From the NCBI GenBank assembly GCA_934277865.1, contig CAKQVW010000078.1:1-10255 (forward strand): a stretch of 10,255 bases of DNA. Reading direction: 5' to 3'. Made by a program: the position numbers and the translations under genes. Of the stretch, positions 1 to 6,225 are shown one piece after another. Below the pieces are notes generated by a model. The model ran no database searches and was not told the origin of the DNA. It was given only the letters and a program-made list of their open reading frames with translations. The stretch comes from an uncultured Pseudobdellovibrionaceae bacterium. GTDB taxonomy: Bacteria; Bdellovibrionota; Bdellovibrionia; Bdellovibrionales; JAMPXM01. Every line of letters starts with the position of its first letter. Within the stretch, counting starts at the first letter, position 1.

Positions 1-52
1 AGGCTCGGGCGATGGTGCAGGCCGCGTATATGGGTTGGCACGCAAGCTCCTT

Positions 53-83
53 TTGCATAGCGTCAATTGGCAAACTCTCTAAT
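53..83 (+). promoter_or_regulatory. Weak candidate sigma70-type promoter for the pur operon
   Basis: A -10-like hexamer TCTAAT at 78-83 matches TATAAT at five of six positions. A poor -35-like TTGCAT at 53-58 lies 19 bases upstream, which is a longer spacer than usual. If used, transcription would start near position 90 and leave a leader of about 180 bases before purM that contains the hairpins described below. This is inference from two short motifs. The operon promoter could equally lie left of the window. Confidence 0.22.
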
Positions 84-118
84 AGGGTACCGAGCAAAAT
101 CCCCCTAGGCAAGAGCGA

Positions 119-157
119 CGAAACACCGTCAGGCCTTCGCCGTTCTGAGGTGTTTCG
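119..157 (+). promoter_or_regulatory. Leader hairpin A (13-bp stem with one bulge)
   Basis: The arms CGAAACACC (119-127) and GGTGTTTCG (149-157) are perfect reverse complements over nine bases. After a single bulged G at 128, TCAG (129-132) pairs with CTGA (145-148), closing a 12-base loop. It is not followed by a T-run, so it is not a typical intrinsic terminator by itself. It shares base 157 with the next hairpin. It could belong to the pur leader RNA or to the 3' end of an upstream transcript. Confidence 0.6.
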
Positions 158-181
158 CACTGTCGACTAGTTAGACAGTGC
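157..181 (+). terminator. Leader hairpin B, possible weak terminator or attenuator
   Basis: GCACTGTC (157-164) and GACAGTGC (174-181) form a perfect eight-base-pair stem with a nine-base loop. The following bases, AATCTTTGTCT, are only moderately T-rich, so intrinsic termination would be inefficient. It begins at the last base of hairpin A. It could end an upstream transcript or serve as a partial terminator in the pur leader. The inverted repeat is plain in the sequence, but the function is inferred. Confidence 0.45.
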
Positions 182-192
182 AATCTTTGTCT

Positions 193-260
193 CTTCGGTC
201 GCCCGAGGTGCTTCTTAAGTTGATTCTTTGCCCTCGGTTTGATCCTATGTGGCGGCGAGG
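193..260 (+). promoter_or_regulatory. Candidate switch of mutually exclusive stems covering the purM ribosome-binding site
   Basis: Four short segments can pair in a chain. Segment 1 is CTTCGG (193-198), 2 is CCGAGG (203-208), 3 is CCTCGG (232-237) and 4 is CGAGG (256-260). Pairing 1:2 is six base pairs with one G-U and a TCGC loop. Pairing 2:3 is six perfect base pairs. Pairing 3:4 is five perfect base pairs. Segment 4 is the Shine-Dalgarno sequence of purM. With 1:2 formed, 3 is free to mask the site; with 2:3 formed, the site is exposed. No ligand-binding domain of a known purine, ZTP or PRPP riboswitch is recognisable, so the signal, if any, is unknown. The stems are short and could be chance. 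Confidence 0.35.
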
Positions 261-268
261 TTTCACTC

Positions 269-1312
269 ATGTCGAAGATTTCCTATCGCGACTCTGGTGT
301 CGATGTGGAGGCTGGCGATCAGCTGGTCGATTGGTTGATTGAATCCGATGGCGCCGACCAAAGGGGCGCCAAGAAAACTGCGCCTCGTGCCGATCAAGTG
401 GTTTCAGGTATCGGCGGCTTTGCGGCGATCTTTCGCGCGCAATTCTCTCACATGAAAAAACCTTGTTTGGTCGCCGCAACTGACGGGATCGGGACAAAGA
501 TCCTGCTGGCCAGTCACGCTCGCCGCTATGGCGAAGTCGCTCAAGACTTGGTTGCGATGTGCGTGAACGACTTGGTCTGCTCGGGAGCAGAACCGCTATT
601 TTTCTTAGACTACTACGCGACTAGCAAGCTTGAGCCAAAGGCCGCAAAAGAGTTTCTTCAGGGCGTTCGCCAAGCTTGTGAGTTCGTGAACTGCGCTCTC
701 ATCGGCGGCGAAACAGCCGAGATGCCTGGCGTTTATAAGCCAGGCGATTTCGATGCAGCGGGTTTTGCCGTTGGTGTGGTGGATGAAGAGGACATGCTTG
801 GCCCATCTCGCGTGGACGTTGGCGATCAGCTTGTCGGCGTTTCAAGTTCAGGCTTCCATTCCAATGGCTTTTCGCTTTTGCGGAAGCTCTTTGAGAGTGA
901 TCTCGAGAAGTGGGTTGACCAACTCCTGGTTCCGACGGCGCTCTATGTGAATCTTGTGCTCGAACTAAAGAAAAAGGGTCTCGTCAAAGCGGCTGCCCAC
1001 ATCACCGGTGGTGGGATGGAAAACCTTCCGCGCGTCTTGCCTCGTGGGAGCGAAGTGAAGCTTGTGGACTGGGCGTGGCCGGACACCTTCATCGAAGTGC
1101 AGGAGCGTTCGCGACTCACACGCGAAGAGATGTTGAAGACTCTGAACTGCGGCGTTGGCATGGCGCTAGTCTGTAGTCCAAAACATGTCGCCGAAGTCGA
1201 AGCAATAGTTCGGGCACACAATCATGTGGCGATGGCGCTTGGGCGAGTGGATCTGCAGAGTGGGGCTAAGCTTCACGACCCGGCCTCGGCGGAATCACGG
1301 GTGGTGTACTGA
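269..1312 (+). CDS. purM: Phosphoribosylformylglycinamidine cyclo-ligase (AIR synthetase)
   Basis: PurM uses ATP to close FGAM into the imidazole ring of AIR, step five of IMP synthesis, in the cytosol as a dimer. The 347 residues are close to the E. coli length (345). Family blocks in order: SYRDSGVDVEAG (5-16), GIGGFAAIF (48-56), ATDGIGTK (70-77), DLVAMCVNDLVCSGAEPLFFLDYYAT (93-118, in two runs: DLVAMCVNDL and GAEPLFFLDYYAT), IGGETAEMPGVY (145-156), SSGFHSNG (193-200), ITGGG (245-249) and NCGVGM (293-298). The start ATG at 269 is chosen because GGCGAGG lies eight bases upstream and E. coli-like residues begin here; a TTG at 239 would add ten residues with no family match. The ITGGG-MENLPR loop appears one residue shorter than the usual GGGFxENIPR. 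The stop overlaps purN by one base (TGATG). Confidence 0.97.
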   Translation: MSKISYRDSGVDVEAGDQLVDWLIESDGADQRGAKKTAPRADQVVSGIGGFAAIFRAQFSHMKKPCLVAATDGIGTKILLASHARRYGEVAQDLVAMCVNDLVCSGAEPLFFLDYYATSKLEPKAAKEFLQGVRQACEFVNCALIGGETAEMPGVYKPGDFDAAGFAVGVVDEEDMLGPSRVDVGDQLVGVSSSGFHSNGFSLLRKLFESDLEKWVDQLLVPTALYVNLVLELKKKGLVKAAAHITGGGMENLPRVLPRGSEVKLVDWAWPDTFIEVQERSRLTREEMLKTLNCGVGMALVCSPKHVAEVEAIVRAHNHVAMALGRVDLQSGAKLHDPASAESRVVY

Positions 1313-1899
1313 TGTTTCGTTGGTGCGTCTTCATTTCTGGAAGAGGCTCCAATCTTGCTGCTGCAATCGAAGAGTGTCGCGAAACCGGTCCTTCGATTTC
1401 TCTCGTCGTCTCCTCGGCTGAAAACACTGTGGGTTTGGCAAAGGCTAGGCGCGCCGGAATTGCCACAATGGTGACGCCGAAACTGCGTGATCCCGTCAGT
1501 GGGAAAAATAAAATCGACTGGGTGAGCTTGGACCGAGCTTTGCGTGCGGCTCGTATCGACGGGATTTTTCTGCTTGGCTTTATGCGAATCGTGCCAGCCG
1601 ATTTCCTTGAGAGCTGGAAGGGAAAAGTCTGGAATCTTCACCCCTCGCTACTTCCCAGTTTTCCGGGCCTTCGCAGCATCGAACGAGCGTTTGCGGCCCA
1701 TGCACCGCTTGGTGCCACGATTCATGTTGTTGAACCGGAGGTCGATGCCGGACCCATCGTGAAACAGGCTGGCGTTGTGGATTCAGACTTGATTCAATCG
1801 AATCTGGCTGCCGCCGAGTTTTTTGTTCACCAAGCAGAGCAGATCTTGGTGCGAGGGATGTTCTCACGACATCGATTCATGGAAGAGGGGAGGGGCTGA
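1312..1899 (+). CDS. purN: Phosphoribosylglycinamide formyltransferase (GAR transformylase)
   Basis: PurN transfers a formyl group from 10-formyltetrahydrofolate to GAR, giving FGAR. It is the folate-dependent enzyme type rather than the formate-using PurT. The N-terminal phosphate-binding loop SGRGSNL is at 9-15. The catalytic region GKVWNLHPSLLPSFPGL (104-120) supplies Asn108 and His110, matching E. coli Asn106 and His108. GATIHVVEPEVDAGPIV (134-150) supplies Asp145, matching E. coli Asp144. The protein has 195 residues, slightly shorter than E. coli (212), with the C-terminus shortened. Its ATG overlaps the purM stop by one base, and its own stop overlaps the next gene in the same TGATG way. 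No strong ribosome-binding site is visible, so translation is probably coupled to purM. Confidence 0.95.
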   Translation: MFRWCVFISGRGSNLAAAIEECRETGPSISLVVSSAENTVGLAKARRAGIATMVTPKLRDPVSGKNKIDWVSLDRALRAARIDGIFLLGFMRIVPADFLESWKGKVWNLHPSLLPSFPGLRSIERAFAAHAPLGATIHVVEPEVDAGPIVKQAGVVDSDLIQSNLAAAEFFVHQAEQILVRGMFSRHRFMEEGRG

Positions 1900-3209
1900 T
1901 GGAATCTGCCTCGATGCAAGTTGCCGATGTGATATTGGTGTCGACCGACACACGCGGGTTCGAACTTGCTCAGACGTTGGCAAAAAAGGGCTGGAAGACG
2001 GTCGTGCTCGAGCTTGAGGGCGGCCAATTAAACAAGTACCTCGAAATCGAAGATCGTTTTGGGCCTTTTGTGTCGTATTCGGCCAGTTCACAAAAGCTGG
2101 AGGCTGGTCAGGCAGCAGGAGCACTTTGGTTGAAGAGTGGACCAGTTGCACTGGCGGGGCCTCGCACAGAAATTGGCAGCGCCCATCTTTCAAGTCGGTA
2201 CGGACTGGATCGTGTGTGGGTCAAAGCTCTTAGTCGAAGTCTACTGGCTTCGCGGTTGAAACGCCGAGAGGCGTTTTTGGATGCGGCAGGACCGTCGGAG
2301 CCCGAGATCTCATGGTCGCAAGGTGTTCGCTCACTCCTGAATATGTCGGAACTTGCCGAGCATCGCCGAAAGATGGCGTTGGCGGCCGGAGTGAGGATAC
2401 TCGACGTCGACCAGATCTTGGATGTACGTGTCCGTGACGGACGCTTGGATCGCATCGAACTTCGAACCACAAAGGGCGAAGTCCTTCAAGAGCGCACGCG
2501 CTCGGCGGTTTGGTTGCTTTCACTTGAGGAGTCTCAACGTCCAGAGTTTGTAAATGCCAATGTGGCTGTGTCGACTCTTCTCTCGCAGCCAAAAATTTTG
2601 GAACCACTGATGGGTTGGTGGAGAAGCCGGCTTGTCGTGCGCGGACTTGAAAGCAAGTCCTCGCCGCCAGGTCTGCAAAGGCCACCCGAAATGCCATCCC
2701 ACCTTGTGTTTGTTGGCTCACTCGAACGGCCGTGGACACATGAAAACGTGATGACGCTGGATTTGGTCGAAAAGTCGGACAAGGCATTGGTTTACGATGT
2801 CTGGATGAGGCTTCCGTATTGGTCACGCGCGGACCATGTCTACCGCGATGAAAGCCGAATGTTGGCAAAACAGCAGCTAGCGGAACGTCTGCCAGCCTGT
2901 GAAATCGATTGGGTGACGCCTTCGCCGCTTGGCTTAAGTGAAGTTTCAATCCGCATGCCTCACGTGCTTTATTCGCACGACTCAAGGCCGCCAAAATCGA
3001 TGGTGCGCAACATGTGTTTTGCTGGCCCCGAGGTCTGGCGCGGAGTGGGTTTGATCGGACTTGAGCTTTGCCAGAGCGATTGGATCAAGGAACTTGAAGA
3101 GCTTCGGATGGACTGGGACCCAGCTGCTCGTGTTCACGCTAGTCGAGTTCAAAAAATGAAATACAAAATGCAAGGCTTCATGAAACCAGAAAGTGAGATG
3201 TCGCCGTGA
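1899..3209 (+). CDS. Unrecognised protein, resembles a degenerate Rossmann/FAD-type oxidoreductase
   Basis: I do not recognise this 436-residue protein as a purine enzyme. Residues 10-40 follow the beta-alpha-beta pattern of an FAD or NAD(P) Rossmann fold (hydrophobic strand VILVS, helix ELAQTLAKKGW, strand TVVLELE ending in acid). The expected GxGxxG is replaced by STDTRG, so dinucleotide binding is doubtful. Residues 164-208 (GVRILDVDQILDVRV, a turn, then IELRT and AVWLLS) resemble the substrate-domain hairpin of FAD amine-oxidase or phytoene-desaturase-like enzymes. Residues 371-390, with CFAGPEVW then GVGLIGLEL, recall the C-terminal FAD motif of that superfamily. There is no signal peptide or clear membrane segment. 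The ATG overlaps the purN stop by one base after a GGGGAGGGG ribosome-binding site, and the end overlaps purB by four bases. Coupling to both neighbours suggests a role tied to purine or one-carbon metabolism, or a scaffold, but the function is unknown. Confidence 0.85.
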   Translation: MESASMQVADVILVSTDTRGFELAQTLAKKGWKTVVLELEGGQLNKYLEIEDRFGPFVSYSASSQKLEAGQAAGALWLKSGPVALAGPRTEIGSAHLSSRYGLDRVWVKALSRSLLASRLKRREAFLDAAGPSEPEISWSQGVRSLLNMSELAEHRRKMALAAGVRILDVDQILDVRVRDGRLDRIELRTTKGEVLQERTRSAVWLLSLEESQRPEFVNANVAVSTLLSQPKILEPLMGWWRSRLVVRGLESKSSPPGLQRPPEMPSHLVFVGSLERPWTHENVMTLDLVEKSDKALVYDVWMRLPYWSRADHVYRDESRMLAKQQLAERLPACEIDWVTPSPLGLSEVSIRMPHVLYSHDSRPPKSMVRNMCFAGPEVWRGVGLIGLELCQSDWIKELEELRMDWDPAARVHASRVQKMKYKMQGFMKPESEMSP

Positions 3210-4501
3210 TTGCTCGCTACACGCGTCCGGAGATGGGAAATGTCTTTAAACCCGAGCGCCGTTTTGATTGGATGTTGAAGGTTGAAACCACGGTCGCAGA
3301 TGTGCAAGCCACTCACGGCTTGATCCCGCCTGAGGCGGCCAAGGCCATTCGGGAAAAAGGTCGTTTCGATGTGGCACGTATCGAGGAGATCGAAAAGACC
3401 ACACGTCATGATGTGATCGCCTTTGTTTCATGCGTCGCGGAGAATGTTGGCGAGCACGGAAGATGGATTCACTACGGCCTCACGTCGAGCGACGTTCTTG
3501 ATACGGCGCTCAGTCTGCAGACAATGGAGGCGCTGGCGGTCTTGCGAGGCGCACTTGGAAAGCTGATTGCCAGCTTGCAAAAACGTGCTCGCGAGGAAGC
3601 GGCCACACTTTGTGCCGGAAGAACCCATGGGATGCATGCCGAACCCACGACGTTCGGCATGAAGCTTGCGGGATTTTGGAGTGAGTTTCAGCGTCACGAT
3701 GTTCGCCTGCAGCGAGCCTACGAAAATATCGCAATCGGAAAACTCTCGGGAGCGGTCGGTACATATTCGACACAAGGTTTTGAAATCGAGCGCGACGTGT
3801 GCGCCAAGCTCGGCTTGAAGCCTGAGACAATTGCCACGCAAGTGATCCCTCGTGATCGTTACGCAGAAGTGTTCTCGGCGCTAGCACTTCTTGGTGGCGG
3901 CATCGAACGGCTTGCAGTTGAGATGAGGCATCTTCAGCGAAACGAACTGGGTGAAGCGATCGAGGCGTTTGCGAAGGGTCAAAAAGGATCAAGCGCGATG
4001 CCGCATAAAAAGAACCCGATCACGGCAGAAAATCTCACGGGTGTCGCCCGTTTGCTCCGCAGTTACGCGCAAGCGTCGTTTGAGAACATGGCACTCTGGC
4101 ATGAACGAGACATCTCGCATTCCTCTGTCGAGCGAGTGATTGTGCCTGATGCATTCATCTTGGCGCACTACGCGTGCGAACGAATGAATGATCTGGTCAG
4201 TGGATTGGAAGTTCAGCCTGTTGCCATGAAACGAAACATGGAACTTTCGGGCGGTATGCTGTTTAGCTCGCATCTGCTTTTGGCGTTGGTGGAGGCTGGG
4301 CTTTCTCGCGAGGAGGCCTATGCACATGCGCAGCGTTTAAGCCATGGCCTGAAGCCCGGAGAGAGTCTCAAAGAGGCGGCGGCAAACGATGCAGAAGTGA
4401 AAAAGCTCGTGAAGGCAGAGGTCTTGGAAGATGTTTTCTCGGGACGTCGTCATCGTGAAGCGGTCAAGGGTGCGCTCGAGCGGGCTGGATTGTGGAAGTA
4501 G
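3206..4501 (+). CDS. purB: Adenylosuccinate lyase
   Basis: PurB splits fumarate from SAICAR, giving AICAR, and from adenylosuccinate, giving AMP, so it serves both the main pathway and the AMP branch. It belongs to the fumarase/aspartase superfamily and acts as a homotetramer. Its length, 431 residues, matches the B. subtilis-type enzyme rather than the longer E. coli type. Residues seen: TRHD with His68, WIHYGLTSSD with His89, GRTHGMHAEPTTFG with His141, and the flexible catalytic loop GSSAMPHKKNP (261-271) with the conserved serines. LWHERDISHSS is at 297-307. The start is GTG at 3206, overlapping the previous stop as GTGA; MIARYTRPEM aligns with the known N-terminus of this type, which supports this start. 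A gap of 18 bases separates it from purC. Confidence 0.97.
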   Translation: MIARYTRPEMGNVFKPERRFDWMLKVETTVADVQATHGLIPPEAAKAIREKGRFDVARIEEIEKTTRHDVIAFVSCVAENVGEHGRWIHYGLTSSDVLDTALSLQTMEALAVLRGALGKLIASLQKRAREEAATLCAGRTHGMHAEPTTFGMKLAGFWSEFQRHDVRLQRAYENIAIGKLSGAVGTYSTQGFEIERDVCAKLGLKPETIATQVIPRDRYAEVFSALALLGGGIERLAVEMRHLQRNELGEAIEAFAKGQKGSSAMPHKKNPITAENLTGVARLLRSYAQASFENMALWHERDISHSSVERVIVPDAFILAHYACERMNDLVSGLEVQPVAMKRNMELSGGMLFSSHLLLALVEAGLSREEAYAHAQRLSHGLKPGESLKEAAANDAEVKKLVKAEVLEDVFSGRRHREAVKGALERAGLWK

Positions 4502-4519
4502 TTTTTAGAAAGTAGGAAC

Positions 4520-5278
4520 ATGGAAACAGGCGGACGGTTTTCTAACCAGAAGTTTTCTAAAGGAGCCTTGGTTTACGAAGGTAAGGCCAAGCGCCTGTAC
4601 CAGGTTGAAGGTCGTGCGGATCTGATCTGGCAGGAATTCAAGGACAGTCTCACGGCTTTCAATGCGCAGAAAAAAGGGAATTTCGCCAACAAAGGCGCGT
4701 TGAACCGTGAGATCAGTTCGCTGCTGTTTCAGGAACTCGAAAAAAATGGTGTTCGCACGCATCGTGTGGCGGATGTCTCGGCAACCGAGGAAGTGACCAT
4801 AAAACTTGCGATGGTGAAACTCGAGCTGGTTGTGCGAAACGTGCTAGCCGGCTCGACAGCAAAAAAGTTTGGTATCGAAGAGGGTACCCCTCTTGAAATG
4901 CCATTGGTCGAATTTTACTACAAAGACGACGCGTTGGCAGATCCCTTTGTCAGCGATGACCAGGCAATCATGATGAAGGCGGCAAAGTCACAAGGTGAGC
5001 TGGATGAATTGAAGGCCTTCGCGTTGAAGGTGAATGAAACCTTGCTTGCTGTCATGCAGGCGGCTGGTTTGAAACTTGTGGATTTTAAGATCGAAGCGGG
5101 TCGAGACGCCGATGGTGTGTTGCATCTTGCGGACGAAATTTCTCCCGACTGCTGCCGCCTTTGGGATCTTAAGACTGGCGAGAAGATGGACAAAGACCGT
5201 TTTCGCCGTGATCTCGGTGGGGTGGAAGAAGCCTATCGCGAAGTTTGTGAACGATTAAAGAAGTCCTTGCTCAAATAA
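4520..5278 (+). CDS. purC: SAICAR synthetase (phosphoribosylaminoimidazole-succinocarboxamide synthase)
   Basis: PurC joins aspartate to CAIR with ATP, giving SAICAR, the substrate of PurB just upstream. The 252 residues carry the family blocks YEGKAKRLY (19-27, nucleotide site), KDSLTAFN (41-48), VVRNVLAGSTAKKFGI (104-119), EFYYKDDALADP (131-142) and the signature LADEISPDCCRLWD (203-216). The N-terminus before YEGKAK is about nine residues longer than in B. subtilis PurC. The ATG is preceded by TAGGA only two bases away, a short spacing. A TTG at 4568 just before VYEGKAK follows AAAGGAG but is also too close. I keep ATG 4520 with moderate certainty about the exact start. purS follows after ten bases. 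Confidence 0.96.
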   Translation: METGGRFSNQKFSKGALVYEGKAKRLYQVEGRADLIWQEFKDSLTAFNAQKKGNFANKGALNREISSLLFQELEKNGVRTHRVADVSATEEVTIKLAMVKLELVVRNVLAGSTAKKFGIEEGTPLEMPLVEFYYKDDALADPFVSDDQAIMMKAAKSQGELDELKAFALKVNETLLAVMQAAGLKLVDFKIEAGRDADGVLHLADEISPDCCRLWDLKTGEKMDKDRFRRDLGGVEEAYREVCERLKKSLLK

Positions 5279-5288
5279 GAGGTGTCAG

Positions 5289-5537
5289 ATGGCAAAAGAG
5301 TTTACGTTCGGTGTGACAGTCATGCCGCGAAAAGAAGTTTTGGATACGCAAGGGCGGGCCGTCGAAGAGACGCTCAAGCGTGAGGGCGAGCCAGTAGTGT
5401 CAGCTCGCGTAGGTCGTTATGTCGAACTCAAAGTCACCGGCGACACAGTGAAAGAAGCCGAAGCAACTGCTCAAAAGATTTCCGCTGGGCTTTTGGCGAA
5501 CACATTGATCGAGACATTTGAACTGAAGCTTCTCTAG
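5289..5537 (+). CDS. purS: FGAM synthase subunit PurS
   Basis: PurS is the small accessory subunit that bridges PurQ and small-type PurL in the three-part FGAM synthase and is needed for ammonia transfer between them. The 82-residue length is typical. The pattern fits: an N-terminal strand ending in VMPRKEVLDTQGRAVEETL, a middle GRYVELKV, and a C-terminal strand LIETFELKLL after the helix containing AQKISAGLLAN. It has no catalytic residues of its own. A clear AAGAGGTG ribosome-binding site lies five bases before the ATG and overlaps the purC stop region. Its placement directly before purQ and purL is the usual one. Confidence 0.95.
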   Translation: MAKEFTFGVTVMPRKEVLDTQGRAVEETLKREGEPVVSARVGRYVELKVTGDTVKEAEATAQKISAGLLANTLIETFELKLL

Positions 5538-5556
5538 TTTAATCGGAAAGGTAACG

Positions 5557-6216
5557 ATGAGCAAATCACGTGTGGGAGTGATCCGATTCCCAGGAACAAA
5601 TTGTGATCGCGACGTTTTCGAAGCGGTCGGGCAAAGCGGAGCGGACGCTGTTTGGCTGTGGCACGGGGATCAGTTTGACCCAAAAGGCTTTGATGCCCTG
5701 ATTCTCCCGGGTGGATTTTCCTACGGCGACTATCTTCGAAGTGGCGCTTTGGCCGCTCGGGCGGTGGCGATGAAGTCGGTTCGTGAGGCGGCGTCGAAAG
5801 GAACTCCGATCCTGGGTATCTGCAACGGATTTCAAATTTTGTGTGAATCGGGACTTTTGCCAGGCGCACTGACTCGCAACCACGGGCTTCGATTTGTCGA
5901 TGCCTGGGTGGACTTAAAAAAAGCCGGAGGCAAGACGACGTTTGGCGCTTCGCTGAAAGTTGGCGAGGGCGTACGAATTCCAATCGCCCACGCGGATGGC
6001 CGCTATGTGATTGAAGAAGAAAGCCTCAAATCGCTTCGCGACAACAATCAGGTCTGGCTGGAATACGTGGAAAACCCAAATGGCTCGATTGCCAATATTG
6101 CCGGTGTCACAAACCTTTCAGGCAATGTGGCGGGACTCATGCCGCACCCGGAACGTGCTTACCACGACTGGATGGGTGGATCCGATGGCCGCAAACTTCT
6201 TGAGATCTGGAAATAG
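5557..6216 (+). CDS. purQ: FGAM synthase glutaminase subunit PurQ
   Basis: PurQ hydrolyses glutamine and channels ammonia to PurL for FGAM formation. It is a class I (triad) glutamine amidotransferase of 219 residues. The nucleophile is Cys89 in GICNGFQIL (87-95). The other triad members are His197 and Glu199 in GLMPHPER (193-200). PGGFSYGDYLRSGALA (51-66) is the conserved PurQ block after the first strands, and RFPGTNCDRD (10-19) is the typical N-terminus. A GGAAAGGT ribosome-binding site precedes the ATG by about five bases. It sits 19 bases after purS and 9 before purL, consistent with balanced production of the complex. Confidence 0.97.
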   Translation: MSKSRVGVIRFPGTNCDRDVFEAVGQSGADAVWLWHGDQFDPKGFDALILPGGFSYGDYLRSGALAARAVAMKSVREAASKGTPILGICNGFQILCESGLLPGALTRNHGLRFVDAWVDLKKAGGKTTFGASLKVGEGVRIPIAHADGRYVIEEESLKSLRDNNQVWLEYVENPNGSIANIAGVTNLSGNVAGLMPHPERAYHDWMGGSDGRKLLEIWK

Positions 6217-6225
6217 GGGAAAGCG

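Noticed and set aside
86..100. A B. subtilis PurBox-like sequence (CCGAGCAAAAT)
   Set aside because: It has several mismatches to the consensus, there is only one copy, and that regulator is known from Firmicutes. Chance match is more likely.
12..170. A 52-codon plus-strand frame, open also to the left edge, that could be a leader peptide or the tail of an upstream gene
   Set aside because: No ribosome-binding site or family motif is seen, and it runs through hairpin A and into hairpin B. Too little to support as coding.
60..268. Known purine, ZTP (pfl), PRPP or guanidine riboswitch
   Set aside because: I looked for the conserved core sequences of these classes and did not find them by eye. 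A covariance-model search would be decisive.
79..270. A 63-codon minus-strand frame divergent from purM
   Set aside because: It covers the palindromic leader, has no domain features, and its Lys/Arg/Pro-rich composition looks non-coding.
239..271. TTG start that would lengthen PurM by ten residues
   Set aside because: The extension MILCGGEVSL spans the GGCGAGG ribosome-binding site, and family similarity begins only after the ATG at 269.
2230..2994. A 254-codon open frame on the minus strand opposite orf436
   Set aside because: Its translation is rich in Arg, Pro and Ser with no recognisable domain, and it lies wholly within a gene with tight overlaps on both sides. I treat it as an antisense shadow.
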